Below are positions 16,307 to 24,461 of a stretch of DNA of 63,800 nt, one piece after another. Every line of letters starts with the position of its first letter. The first letter of the stretch is position 1. A program made the position numbers and the translations under genes. The DNA comes from a bacterium (GTDB lineage: Bacteria > Bacteroidota > Bacteroidia > Bacteroidales > Muribaculaceae): positions 141,544-205,343 of the forward strand of contig JAAVBX010000003.1 in the NCBI GenBank assembly GCA_014802625.1, given 5' to 3'. The notes beneath the pieces are model-generated. The model had not been told where the DNA came from. It saw only the letters and a program-made list of their open reading frames with translations, and did not search any database.

Positions 16307-18432
16307 GCATTCTCCATATTTAATTTACCGTCAAGAAGCTCGCGTAGAGCGATAAGCTCGTCGCGGAGCTGGGCGGCCTCGATAAAGTCGGTGCGTTTGG
16401 CGGCGGCTACCATATCGCGGTTAACCTTCTCGATGCGGGTACGAATTTCGTCGGCAGACATATAGGCCGTCACCGGGTCAGCCACGAATCGCTGCGAGTC
16501 GGTGGCCTCCATATATGGGCGAGGCTGACGTTTCTGCGTGGCGTTCTTCGCGGCGGGGGATGGATTCTTCAGGCGCGGGGCTGAGATTGTGGGCGACATG
16601 GCGGCCGAAGTCCCCTTATTTCCATCCGGACCGGCGTAAATATCGATAAGATCAGTGCGACTCTTCTTCGTGATGGGGGTGGGAGTGATGCCATGCTCTT
16701 CATTATAGCGCATCTGTTTGGCGCGTCGACGTTCGGTCTCGTCGATGGTAAGCTGCATGGAATCGGTAATCTTATCGGCATACATTATCACCTTGCCATT
16801 GACATTACGGGCGGCGCGGCCGGCAGTCTGGGTCAGAGAGCGATGGTTGCGCAGGAAGCCCTCCTTGTCGGCGTCGAGAATAGCGACGAGACTGACCTGA
16901 GGAAGGTCGAGACCCTCACGGAGAAGGTTGACACCGATGAGCACATCATAGATTCCCTCGCGGAGATCCTCAAGGATACGGATACGGTCGAGAGTGTCGA
17001 CATCGGAATGGATATATGCGCACTTGACACCCCATTTCTGCAGATGGTCGTTGAGTTCCTCAGCCATACGCTTGGTGAGGGTCGTGACGAGGATACGCTC
17101 ATCGCGGTCGACACGCAGCTGAATCTCCTCCATAAGGTCGTCGATCTGATTCATCGTAGGCCGCACTTCGATTTCAGGGTCGAGCAGGCCGGTGGGGCGG
17201 ATCACCTGTTCGGTGACGATACCCTCCGACATCCGGAGCTCATAATCGCCCGGGGTGGCGCTGACGTAGAGCGTCTGATTCGTCAGGCGTTCGAATTCAT
17301 CGAACTTCAGGGGGCGATTGTCGATAGCGGCGGGGAGGCGGAACCCATACTCCACAAGATTCATCTTTCTGGAGAGGTCGCCGCCATACATTCCGCGGAT
17401 CTGCGGGAGAGTGACATGGCTCTCATCAATAATCGTCAGATAATCCTTGGGGAAATAATCGAGGAGACAGAAGGGACGTTCACCGGGGGCTCTCCCGTCA
17501 AAATAACGGGAATAATTCTCGATACCCGAGCAATGGCCCAATTCCTTAATCATCTCAAGGTCATAAGTGACGCGTTCGCGCAGGCGGTCGGCCTCAAGGA
17601 TTTTACCCTCATTACGGAAGAACTCGACCTGAGCGCCGAGATCGAGAGCGATCTGATCGACGGCCTTATCGGTGCGTTCCTTGGAGGTGACGAATATATT
17701 CGCCGGATAAATATTGAAACCCTCAAGATTAGAGATGACGAGTCCGGTCGTGGGGTCGATGGTCTGAATCTTCTCGATCTCGTCGCCCCAGAACATGACG
17801 CGGAGCTGAATTTCCTCAAACGAGAGCATGATGTCGACGGTGTCGCCCTTGACGCGGAACTCACCGCGCCGGAGTTCGACGGCGGTACGGCTATAGAGGG
17901 AATCCACAAGGCGACGCAGGAAAGCGTTGCGGCTGATTTTCTGACCGATGCTGATCTTGACTACGCTCTGGGTGAAATCCTCGGGATTGCCCATGCCATA
18001 GATGCAGCTGACGGAAGAGACGACGATGACGTCGCGACGGCCGGAGAGGAGAGCGGCGGTAGTGGCGAGACGAAGCTTATCAATCTGCTCATTGATCTGG
18101 AGATCCTTCTCGATATACTTATCGCTTGTCGGGATATAAGCCTCGGGCTGGTAATAGTCGTAATAGCTGACAAAATACTGTACGGAATTGTCAGGGAAGA
18201 AACTCTTCATCTCGCCGTAGAGCTGCGCGGCGAGAGTCTTATTGTGTGACAAAATAAGGGTCGGACGCTTCACCTGCTGAATTACATTAGCCATGGTGAA
18301 GGTCTTGCCGGAGCCGGTGACACCGAGCAGGGTCTGGTGAGGCGTGCCATGGCGGAGGCCTTCGACGATTTCGGCGATGGCTTCCGGCTGGTCGCCGGTG
18401 GGCATATACTCAGAAGTAAGATTGAAATCCAT
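16303..18432 (-). CDS. uvrB: UvrABC excinuclease subunit B
   Basis: A 709-residue UvrB, the DNA helicase-like subunit of nucleotide excision repair that receives damaged DNA from UvrA and recruits UvrC. Seen are Walker A LLGVTGSGKTFT, the beta-hairpin YYDYYQPEAYIPTSD, the DESH box IIDESHVTLPQ, ISATP-type VSATPGDYEL, the C-terminal helicase motifs (QTAGRAARN) and a terminal UVR domain. The frame is open upstream to 18519, but MDFNLTSEYMPTGDQPEAI is the family's natural N-terminus, so the start is ATG at 18432. A promoter ends only 8 bp before this ATG, which suggests an almost leaderless mRNA. It is followed by ygiQ with a 4-bp overlap. Confidence 0.98.
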   Translation of the reverse strand: MDFNLTSEYMPTGDQPEAIAEIVEGLRHGTPHQTLLGVTGSGKTFTMANVIQQVKRPTLILSHNKTLAAQLYGEMKSFFPDNSVQYFVSYYDYYQPEAYIPTSDKYIEKDLQINEQIDKLRLATTAALLSGRRDVIVVSSVSCIYGMGNPEDFTQSVVKISIGQKISRNAFLRRLVDSLYSRTAVELRRGEFRVKGDTVDIMLSFEEIQLRVMFWGDEIEKIQTIDPTTGLVISNLEGFNIYPANIFVTSKERTDKAVDQIALDLGAQVEFFRNEGKILEADRLRERVTYDLEMIKELGHCSGIENYSRYFDGRAPGERPFCLLDYFPKDYLTIIDESHVTLPQIRGMYGGDLSRKMNLVEYGFRLPAAIDNRPLKFDEFERLTNQTLYVSATPGDYELRMSEGIVTEQVIRPTGLLDPEIEVRPTMNQIDDLMEEIQLRVDRDERILVTTLTKRMAEELNDHLQKWGVKCAYIHSDVDTLDRIRILEDLREGIYDVLIGVNLLREGLDLPQVSLVAILDADKEGFLRNHRSLTQTAGRAARNVNGKVIMYADKITDSMQLTIDETERRRAKQMRYNEEHGITPTPITKKSRTDLIDIYAGPDGNKGTSAAMSPTISAPRLKNPSPAAKNATQKRQPRPYMEATDSQRFVADPVTAYMSADEIRTRIEKVNRDMVAAAKRTDFIEAAQLRDELIALRELLDGKLNMENA

Positions 18433-18439
18433 ATCTATG

Positions 18440-18471
18440 CAAAGGTAAGAAAAAAATTTATGATTGCCAAA
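18440..18471 (-). promoter_or_regulatory. Promoter of uvrB
   Basis: On the minus strand the -33 box TTTG (18471-18468), a 20-bp spacer and the -7 box TACCTTTG (18447-18440) match the Bacteroidales sigma-ABfr consensus in full. Transcription would start about 18433-18436, leaving only 1-4 bases before the ATG at 18432. Confidence 0.75.
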
Positions 18472-18549
18472 CGGCAAGGGTGCAGATGAGCGAAAATGGA
18501 AGTATGCTATAAAACACAAGAAGAATAACGCAAAATAAGTGCTTAAAAT

Positions 18550-18580
18550 TTTGCCAAACGGTTTTAAAGCACTATATTTG
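18550..18580 (+). promoter_or_regulatory. Promoter of serC-serA
   Basis: The -33 box TTTG (18550-18553), a 19-bp spacer and the -7 box TATATTTG (18573-18580) match the Bacteroidales consensus. This predicts a leader of about 80 bases before serC. It is divergent from the uvrB promoter, with about 80 bp between the two -33 boxes. Confidence 0.8.
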
Positions 18581-18590
18581 CCGCTGAAAA

Positions 18591-18620
18591 CCGGAGAGAC
18601 CCCTCAGCAGGGTCAACCGG
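18591..18620 (+). promoter_or_regulatory. Hairpin in the serC leader
   Basis: In the 5' untranslated region GACCC (18598-18602) pairs with GGGTC (18610-18614), flanked by CCGG on both sides (18591-18594 and 18617-18620), which can extend the stem across a small internal loop. No T-run follows, so it is not an obvious attenuator. It does not match a riboswitch class I know. Confidence 0.4.
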
Positions 18621-18667
18621 AAAAAGCAAAAAGACACAAAAACCTAAAATACTAACCCCTTCTAATC

Positions 18668-19738
18668 ATGAAGAAACACAATTTCTACGCCGGGCCCTCG
18701 ATCCTGAGCGAGTACACTATCAAGAACACTGCAGACGCAGTCCTGAACTTTGCCGACATGGGTCTCTCAATCCTTGAGATCTCGCACCGCAGCAAGCAGT
18801 TCCAGGCAGTAGTAGACGAGGCAGTGGCTCTGGTGAAGGAACTTCTCAATGTTCCGGAAGGCTACAGCGTGCTTTTCCTTGGCGGCGGCGCAAGCCTGCA
18901 GTTCGCCATGGCTCCCATGAACTTCCTCAACAAGAAGGCCGCCTATCTTGACACTGGCGTATGGGCCAACAAAGCCATCAAAGAGGCAAAACTCTTCGGA
19001 GAGGTAGAGGTCGTTGCATCATCGAAGGATAAAAACTACAACTATATCCCGAAGGACTACACAGTTCCGGCAGACGTTGACTACTTCCACTATACATCGA
19101 ACAACACAATCTACGGCACAGAGATCCGTAAGGATCCCGAGGTTCCCGTCCGCATGATCTGCGACATGAGCTCGGATATCTTCTCACGTCCCGTAGATGT
19201 AGCGAAATATGATCTTATCTACGCCGGCGCACAGAAGAACCTTGCTCCCTCAGGCGTGACTATCTGCATCGTGAAGGATGAGGCTCTTGGTCATGTAGAC
19301 CGTGTGATCCCCACTATGCTGAAGTATAAGACTCACGTCGACAAGGGTTCGATGTTCAATACTCCTCCGGTGCTTCCTATCTACGCAGCCCTTCAGACTC
19401 TGAAATATTACAAGAGCCTCGGAGGTGTGGCCGAGATCGAGAAGATGGACATCGCCAAGGCAGAAAAACTTTACGACGCAATCGACAACTCCAAGATGTT
19501 CGTGGCAACAGTGCCCAACAAGGAGGATCGTTCCATCATGAACGTATGCTTCGTGATGAAGCCCGAATACAAGGAGCTTGAGAAAGACTTCATCGACTTC
19601 GCTACAGAGCGTGGCATGATGGGTATCAAGGGCCACCGCGATGTAGGCGGCTTCCGCGCATCCCTCTACAACGCGCTTCCGATGGAGAGCGTAGAGGCTC
19701 TTATCGCCTGCATGAAGGAATTCGAGGCACTTCACTAA
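18668..19738 (+). CDS. serC: Phosphoserine aminotransferase
   Basis: A 356-residue class V PLP aminotransferase that converts 3-phosphohydroxypyruvate and glutamate to phosphoserine in serine biosynthesis; it can also act in pyridoxal phosphate synthesis. The N-terminus [17 protein letters not shown] is the family signature. Phosphate-binding residues appear in [14 protein letters not shown]. The PLP-binding lysine is in [17 protein letters not shown]. The C-terminus holds [15 protein letters not shown]. Length is normal. It has its own promoter and is followed after 30 bp by serA in one operon. Confidence 0.98.
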   Translation: MKKHNFYAGPSILSEYTIKNTADAVLNFADMGLSILEISHRSKQFQAVVDEAVALVKELLNVPEGYSVLFLGGGASLQFAMAPMNFLNKKAAYLDTGVWANKAIKEAKLFGEVEVVASSKDKNYNYIPKDYTVPADVDYFHYTSNNTIYGTEIRKDPEVPVRMICDMSSDIFSRPVDVAKYDLIYAGAQKNLAPSGVTICIVKDEALGHVDRVIPTMLKYKTHVDKGSMFNTPPVLPIYAALQTLKYYKSLGGVAEIEKMDIAKAEKLYDAIDNSKMFVATVPNKEDRSIMNVCFVMKPEYKELEKDFIDFATERGMMGIKGHRDVGGFRASLYNALPMESVEALIACMKEFEALH

Positions 19739-19768
19739 TTCCCACCCACATCTACAGAAGAAAGAAAA

Positions 19769-20686
19769 ATGAAGATACTCGTTTTTACAGAGAAGCCTTT
19801 CGCCCAGAATGCGGTCAAGGCTATCGAGAACACCGTCAACGCATCCGGCAACGAGCTTGAGCTCGTGGAGCGCGGTACCCGCGAAGACCTTCTTGAGGCA
19901 GTGAAGACAGCCAACGGTCTGATTGTACGTTCCGACGTAATCGATGCCGAGGTAATGGACCATGCCCCCGAACTGAAAGTGATCGTACGTGCAGGTGCAG
20001 GTTACGACAACATCGACCTCAAGGCAGCCACGGAGCACGGCATCTGCGTGATGAACACTCCGGGTCAGAACTCGAATGCTGTCGCAGAGCTCGTGTTCGG
20101 CATGATCGTGATGATGTGCCGCAACCAGTACAACGGTACTTCCGGCAGCGAGCTGAAGGGTAAATCTCTGGGTATCTACGCATTCGGTCAGGTGGGCCGT
20201 AATGTGGCCCGCATCGCCAAAGGCTTCGATATGAAGATAGAGGCTCTCGATAAGTTTGTGCCCGATGAGGTTATGGAGGCAGAGGGTGTAAAACCCGTGC
20301 ATGACGTGAAGGAACTCTTCTCGAACAACCATTTCGTGTCGCTGCATATCCCCGCCACTCCCGAGACCAAGAACTCTATCGGCTATGATCTCGTGATGCT
20401 GATGCCGAAGGGTGGCGTACTGATCAACACTGCCCGTAAGGAGGTGATTGATGAGGAGGGTCTGATGAAGGCACTCGAAGAGCGTCCCGACCTCCGCTAT
20501 GTATCCGATATCCGTCCGGCAGCCGCCGAGGAATTCGAGAAGAAGTTCGCGGCTCGCTGCTTCTTCACTCCGAAGAAGATGGGCGCGCAGACAGCCGAGG
20601 CCAACTACAACGCAGGCGTTGCTGCCGCAGAGCAGACAATCGCTTACCTGAAAGATGGCTGGAACAAGTTCCAGGTAAATAAGTAA
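19769..20686 (+). CDS. serA: D-3-phosphoglycerate dehydrogenase, short form without ACT domain
   Basis: A 305-residue NAD-dependent 2-hydroxyacid dehydrogenase for the first step of serine biosynthesis. It has RAGAGYDNIDLKAA, the NAD-binding GIYAFGQVGRNVARI and LHIPATPETKNSIGYDL. It is much shorter than the ACT-containing E. coli enzyme, so feedback inhibition by serine through ACT is not expected. Where classical enzymes have a catalytic His in a TPHIGGST-like segment, this one reads FFTPKKMGAQT, with Lys in its place. A similar change is known in the Bacteroides/Entamoeba branch. It is co-transcribed with serC and followed by a strong terminator. Confidence 0.96.
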   Translation: MKILVFTEKPFAQNAVKAIENTVNASGNELELVERGTREDLLEAVKTANGLIVRSDVIDAEVMDHAPELKVIVRAGAGYDNIDLKAATEHGICVMNTPGQNSNAVAELVFGMIVMMCRNQYNGTSGSELKGKSLGIYAFGQVGRNVARIAKGFDMKIEALDKFVPDEVMEAEGVKPVHDVKELFSNNHFVSLHIPATPETKNSIGYDLVMLMPKGGVLINTARKEVIDEEGLMKALEERPDLRYVSDIRPAAAEEFEKKFAARCFFTPKKMGAQTAEANYNAGVAAAEQTIAYLKDGWNKFQVNK

Positions 20687-20707
20687 TAATCCTTCCTTAA
20701 TATAGAG

Positions 20708-20742
20708 GTCCCGCAATTGCAGAAGCGATTGCGGGACTTTTT
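20708..20742 (+). terminator. Rho-independent terminator of serC-serA
   Basis: A 10-bp perfect stem, GTCCCGCAAT (20708-20717) with ATTGCGGGAC (20728-20737), is directly followed by five T's (20738-20742), 22 bp after the serA stop. Confidence 0.9.
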
Positions 20743-20756
20743 AATGAACCGGTCTA

Positions 20757-20788
20757 AGACTCCAACCCACAAGAAATGGGTGGGGTCT
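20757..20788 (-). terminator. Possible terminator of the AraC-type regulator gene
   Basis: Read on the minus strand, an imperfect stem pairs AGACCCCACCCA with TGGGTTGGAGTCT, 6 bp after the stop codon at 20795. There is no clear U-run, so termination may be weak. The convergent serA terminator lies just beyond it. Confidence 0.4.
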
Positions 20789-20794
20789 AATTCT

Positions 20795-22573
20795 TCAGGA
20801 TTGTGCAGATTGCTTTTCGAGGGCGAGTTTGTGGTAGATGGAGGGTTTGAGTCCTGTCTGACGGGAGAATACAGAGATGAAAGTCGATGCCGACCGATAG
20901 CCTACACTCTCACCGATAGCCTTGATGGTGAGATGGCCATAGTTGGCCGGATCCGATAGCATGTGCATGGCGCGCTTTACCCTATATTCGTTGAGCATAG
21001 CCCGGAAAGTGAGACCGAGCACATCGTTGACTACCTCCGATACATAACGTGCATTGGAACCGACCTCCGCCGCAAGACGCTCGATGCTGAAATCGGGCAG
21101 GCAGAAGAGATCGGTCTCCTCCATGACATATTTTATTTTTTGAGCCAGAGACTTTTTCAGACGTTCATTAAGGATAAGAGATCGGTTTTCGGTCAACGAG
21201 CGGGAAGAGGTATCCCCGGAATCAGTAGAGGAAACATCTCCCTCAGCGGGAGTCTGCTCCGGAGTTGTATCCGCCCCTGTAGGGGAGAGGAGTTCCTCCG
21301 CCTTCTTCTCGGCGACGGTGAGGCGATTCTCCAATGTCTCTATGGTCTGTCGGAAAGTTTCCTCCTCCGCCATTTGCTTGCGGTTGCGCTCATAAAGATT
21401 GTTCCAAGCCTGGGATAGTGCGTTTTTCTGTCGTAGCACGATGACGAGCAGGGCGGCGACGACAAGCAGAAGTATTGTCAGGCCCATGAGCCACCGCCAC
21501 TGGAGAGTTCGGATGGCGTTGAGCCCCTGAATGGTGGTGGCATTCGAATCCAGGGCATAGAGCATCTCGCTGGTGTGGAGTTTATCCCTCTCCTCACTAA
21601 GACGGACGGAATCGGCGAGTTCGACATATCTCCCCCGATACCATAAAGCCCTCCCTTTATCCCCTGCCGCCTCATAGATTCTTGCAAGATCACGCAGGGA
21701 CGCGATATGCTCATTCATATAACCCTCGTCGGCGGCCACGTCGGCCGCGAGGTGCATATATATAAGAGCTGAATCAAGTTGAGCGGTCTGTTCGAACGAG
21801 GAGGCGAGGCAGGAATAGACGGCTGCCGCGTAGATGGGTTCGAGTCCCATAGAATCGGCGATAGAGATGGCTCTTCTGAAGAGCCGGCGGGCAGCTCGGT
21901 GATTTCCTCCGGCGTGTTCGACGAGAGCCTTGGTCAGCTGCAGGTCATAGCGGTGGCGGAGGTCGGGCATATCGCCGAGGAGTTCAAAACGGCGCGAGAA
22001 GATGCGGGCTGAATCGACCATGCCACGCATCGAATAGGTGCCGGTCAGATTATTGAGCACCGATGCGCGAAGATCCTTCAGGCTGTCGGCGGGGAGAGAT
22101 TCGGTAGCTTCGAGAGCGCGACGGTAAAAATCGGTGGCGGTGACATAATCATAGTTCGAGGCGTAGATATTGCCGATGTCGCCCAGGGAACGGGCGTGGA
22201 GATCGCCCCATCCATTATTTTCCGATATGCGGCGTGCGCGGAGCAGAGACTCCATAGCCATCGAATAGGCCCCCTGCTCATACAGGTTGTTGCCATGAAT
22301 AAGGAAACAACGGGCGAACAGACGCTGAGCTTCCTCATCGGCCGATTCATCGTAGCGGGTGCGGAGAATAGTGAAAGCCTCATTGGCGCGATCATGGTCG
22401 CCGGCACGGAACGACTCCTCGCCAATTCTTGCCAGTGTCTCGGTAGAGAGCCGGTTGAGGGAATCGAAAGAGGATGGCGCGACCGATTCAGCCCAAGTCC
22501 CGGATGAAGATATCAGGGAAAGGGTCAACCCGGCAACGATGCCTGAAAGATATTTGGACAGAGAATATTTCAC
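20795..22573 (-). CDS. TPR-containing transmembrane AraC-type regulator
   Basis: About 592 residues. A signal or anchor segment (KYLSGIVAGLTLSLISS) leads into a periplasmic region of tetratricopeptide-like helices (about residues 30-330). A membrane helix follows (WLMGLTILLLVVAALLVIVL), then a cytoplasmic coiled coil (about 390-440) and a C-terminal AraC HTH domain (FSIERLAAEVGSNARYVSEV then SVGYRSASTFISVFSRQTG). It probably senses a periplasmic signal and controls nearby genes, most likely the divergent secreted-protein pair. The frame is open to an ATG at 22588, but the likely -7 box lies at 22578-22585. I therefore choose the GTG at 22573, which gives a normal signal-peptide start (MKYSLSKYLS). 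Confidence 0.85.
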   Translation of the reverse strand: MKYSLSKYLSGIVAGLTLSLISSSGTWAESVAPSSFDSLNRLSTETLARIGEESFRAGDHDRANEAFTILRTRYDESADEEAQRLFARCFLIHGNNLYEQGAYSMAMESLLRARRISENNGWGDLHARSLGDIGNIYASNYDYVTATDFYRRALEATESLPADSLKDLRASVLNNLTGTYSMRGMVDSARIFSRRFELLGDMPDLRHRYDLQLTKALVEHAGGNHRAARRLFRRAISIADSMGLEPIYAAAVYSCLASSFEQTAQLDSALIYMHLAADVAADEGYMNEHIASLRDLARIYEAAGDKGRALWYRGRYVELADSVRLSEERDKLHTSEMLYALDSNATTIQGLNAIRTLQWRWLMGLTILLLVVAALLVIVLRQKNALSQAWNNLYERNRKQMAEEETFRQTIETLENRLTVAEKKAEELLSPTGADTTPEQTPAEGDVSSTDSGDTSSRSLTENRSLILNERLKKSLAQKIKYVMEETDLFCLPDFSIERLAAEVGSNARYVSEVVNDVLGLTFRAMLNEYRVKRAMHMLSDPANYGHLTIKAIGESVGYRSASTFISVFSRQTGLKPSIYHKLALEKQSAQS

Positions 22574-22577
22574 AATA

Positions 22578-22609
22578 CAAATATACAAAAATAGGATGTG
22601 ACAGACAAC
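22578..22609 (-). promoter_or_regulatory. Promoter of the AraC-type regulator
   Basis: On the minus strand GTTG (22609-22606), a 20-bp spacer and TATATTTG (22585-22578) fit the Bacteroidales promoter. The predicted transcript starts at about 22571-22574, at the proposed GTG start codon. Confidence 0.55.
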
Positions 22610-22689
22610 CCCGCGCCCCGCGAATAGACAGTGCGGAGGAGGGCAGAGACTCCGATTTCGCGAAAATGAACTTCAAAATCAACGTAAAA

Positions 22690-22721
22690 CTTGATTATTG
22701 AGGGATAAATCTCTAAGTTTG
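22690..22721 (+). promoter_or_regulatory. Promoter of the secreted-protein pair
   Basis: TAAGTTTG (22714-22721) matches the -7 consensus. CTTG (22690-22693) with a 20-bp spacer is a weaker -33. The start codon is 36 bp downstream. Confidence 0.55.
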
Positions 22722-22756
22722 CGATTGGAAAAATACAACTAAAAAATAACACATCT

Positions 22757-24448
22757 ATGAAACAGATCCTTACCCTGTCACTCATCGGTGTCGCCGCAGC
22801 CGCCACAGCGGGTGTTGCTCCGGCACGGCTTCAGAGCCTTACGGTGGGAGAGATGAAAGAGAATGCCCGGCCCATCGCCCGGGTGGAGAATGCAGACCTC
22901 CACGACCTCCCTATGATAGAGGAGCTCCCGGAAGGGGTCACTGATGCCCTTTATGCCCGCGACTCATATTTCTTCGCGGTCGACGGCTGGGGGCAGATGT
23001 ATTCCAGCCGCGACTATGGCATGGCCACATATGTGGCCGTCAGCGACACCGAGGTCTATATCCGTGATCCCTTTGCAGGACGTCCTACGGGCACATGGCT
23101 CAAGGGTGAACGAGACGGCGACAAGGTCAGCGTCACTTTCCCTCAGAAGATGCTGGTGGAGACTTACCCCGATTGGGAGCAGGATCCCGAGGGGGATTTA
23201 GGAATCACCATCACGGACTACTACTACGCCTATAAATTTACCCTCAAGCAGGGGGAGGATAAGTCATCGTTTGAGATAGACAGCGAGAATCCCGTGATAA
23301 CCTTCACAATCTCCGACGGAGAACTCAAGCAGGAGGGGGACGCATTCATCGGCATGGTGGGTGAATACCGGATGTATGACAAAGACAATAACCCCTATAC
23401 CGGCTTCAACTGGATGGGATTTGCCGATGGTCAGCTCGAATACAGCAAGGTGACCGCAAAATATGAGGAGGCTCCCGCCGATCTGACTTTCGAGAAGTGG
23501 ATTCTCGACAATCAGGGAGATCTGACGTTCGTGGATATGGCTACTTCCGGAGAGGATGTCTATATCAAAGGTTTCATCCAGACCGAGTATAACGGCGAAC
23601 GCATTTTCCCTGCCATCAAGGGCACTCTGAAAGATGGCAAGCTCGTGTTCAACAGCACGCAGTATCTCGGCGTTGATCCCCGCTACGACCATGTGGCCTA
23701 CTTCATGCCCGGCACATATGAGGAGGGTGTACCCTCGGAGGATGAATGGGAAGTGGAGAATATCTATTATCCGGCTTCTTCGATAACCTTCGCCTATGAC
23801 GAGGCCAACAAGACGTTCACTTGTAGCGAAGGGGAGGCTTTGGTGATTTCGGCTCTGCCGGACCGCACATTCGTAATCCTTGCACTTGACGAGCCTGTGC
23901 TGAGATGGCAGGATATGTCGACACCCCTCGTGCCCTGCACTCCGACAGATCTGATGTATCAATACTGGGATGTGTACGAATTCGGCGCGGTAGGTTTCTC
24001 ACTTTCCTCCGAGTCCGAGGATGGCCGCCTGATGGATCTCTCAAATCTCTACTACACCCTCTATATCGACGGCGATGAATTCACATTCTATCCCGATGAA
24101 TATTGGGATCTCGAAGAGCCGATGACAGACGTGCCTTATGATTACTGGGACAGCGCGATCAACGCCTTCGGCGATGAGCATGAGGTGCTCCTCTACGTCC
24201 AGAATATCGAAACAATCGGTGTAAAGGCCAAATACGTCAATCTCGACGGGGAGGTGACAACTTCCGAAATGGCCACTCTTTCGGTCAGCGGGGTGAATGA
24301 AGTAGCCGCCGGCGAACCCGTGAAGACTGAATGGTATGACCTGCAGGGTCGACGCCTGACAGCTCCGGCCGAGGGACTTATGATCAGAAGAGATATCGAT
24401 GCCGAGGGTAATATAGTCGTAAGAAAAGTAATGACTTACAAGCGTTAA
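22757..24448 (+). CDS. Secreted protein of unknown function with T9SS-type C-terminal tail
   Basis: A 563-residue exported protein. The signal peptide is about residues 1-19 (KQILTLSLIGVAAAATAGVA). The body is acidic and rich in aromatic and Asp/Glu residues, with repeated beta-strand-like blocks; no enzyme motif was recognised. The last about 60 residues hold VNEVAAGEPVKTEWYDLQGRR followed by a GLMIRRD-x-EG-x-IVVRKV tail. This resembles the beta-sandwich C-terminal sorting tails of type IX secretion cargo and their relatives in gut Bacteroidales. The product is therefore likely on the cell surface or released. It forms an operon with the next gene (13-bp gap), opposite a membrane AraC-type regulator. 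Confidence 0.8.
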   Translation: MKQILTLSLIGVAAAATAGVAPARLQSLTVGEMKENARPIARVENADLHDLPMIEELPEGVTDALYARDSYFFAVDGWGQMYSSRDYGMATYVAVSDTEVYIRDPFAGRPTGTWLKGERDGDKVSVTFPQKMLVETYPDWEQDPEGDLGITITDYYYAYKFTLKQGEDKSSFEIDSENPVITFTISDGELKQEGDAFIGMVGEYRMYDKDNNPYTGFNWMGFADGQLEYSKVTAKYEEAPADLTFEKWILDNQGDLTFVDMATSGEDVYIKGFIQTEYNGERIFPAIKGTLKDGKLVFNSTQYLGVDPRYDHVAYFMPGTYEEGVPSEDEWEVENIYYPASSITFAYDEANKTFTCSEGEALVISALPDRTFVILALDEPVLRWQDMSTPLVPCTPTDLMYQYWDVYEFGAVGFSLSSESEDGRLMDLSNLYYTLYIDGDEFTFYPDEYWDLEEPMTDVPYDYWDSAINAFGDEHEVLLYVQNIETIGVKAKYVNLDGEVTTSEMATLSVSGVNEVAAGEPVKTEWYDLQGRRLTAPAEGLMIRRDIDAEGNIVVRKVMTYKR

Positions 24449-24461
24449 GTAAGTAAGAAGC

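Noticed and set aside
16693-18249. Open frame of 518 codons on plus, antisense to uvrB
   Set aside because: Same cause; uvrB is complete on the other strand.
18591-18620. Known riboswitch in front of serC
   Set aside because: Too short and lacking conserved cores of any class I can recall.
19250-20716. Open frame of 488 codons on minus, across serC and serA
   Set aside because: It spans two well-defined genes and their gap in antisense and has a low-complexity His/Leu-rich composition.
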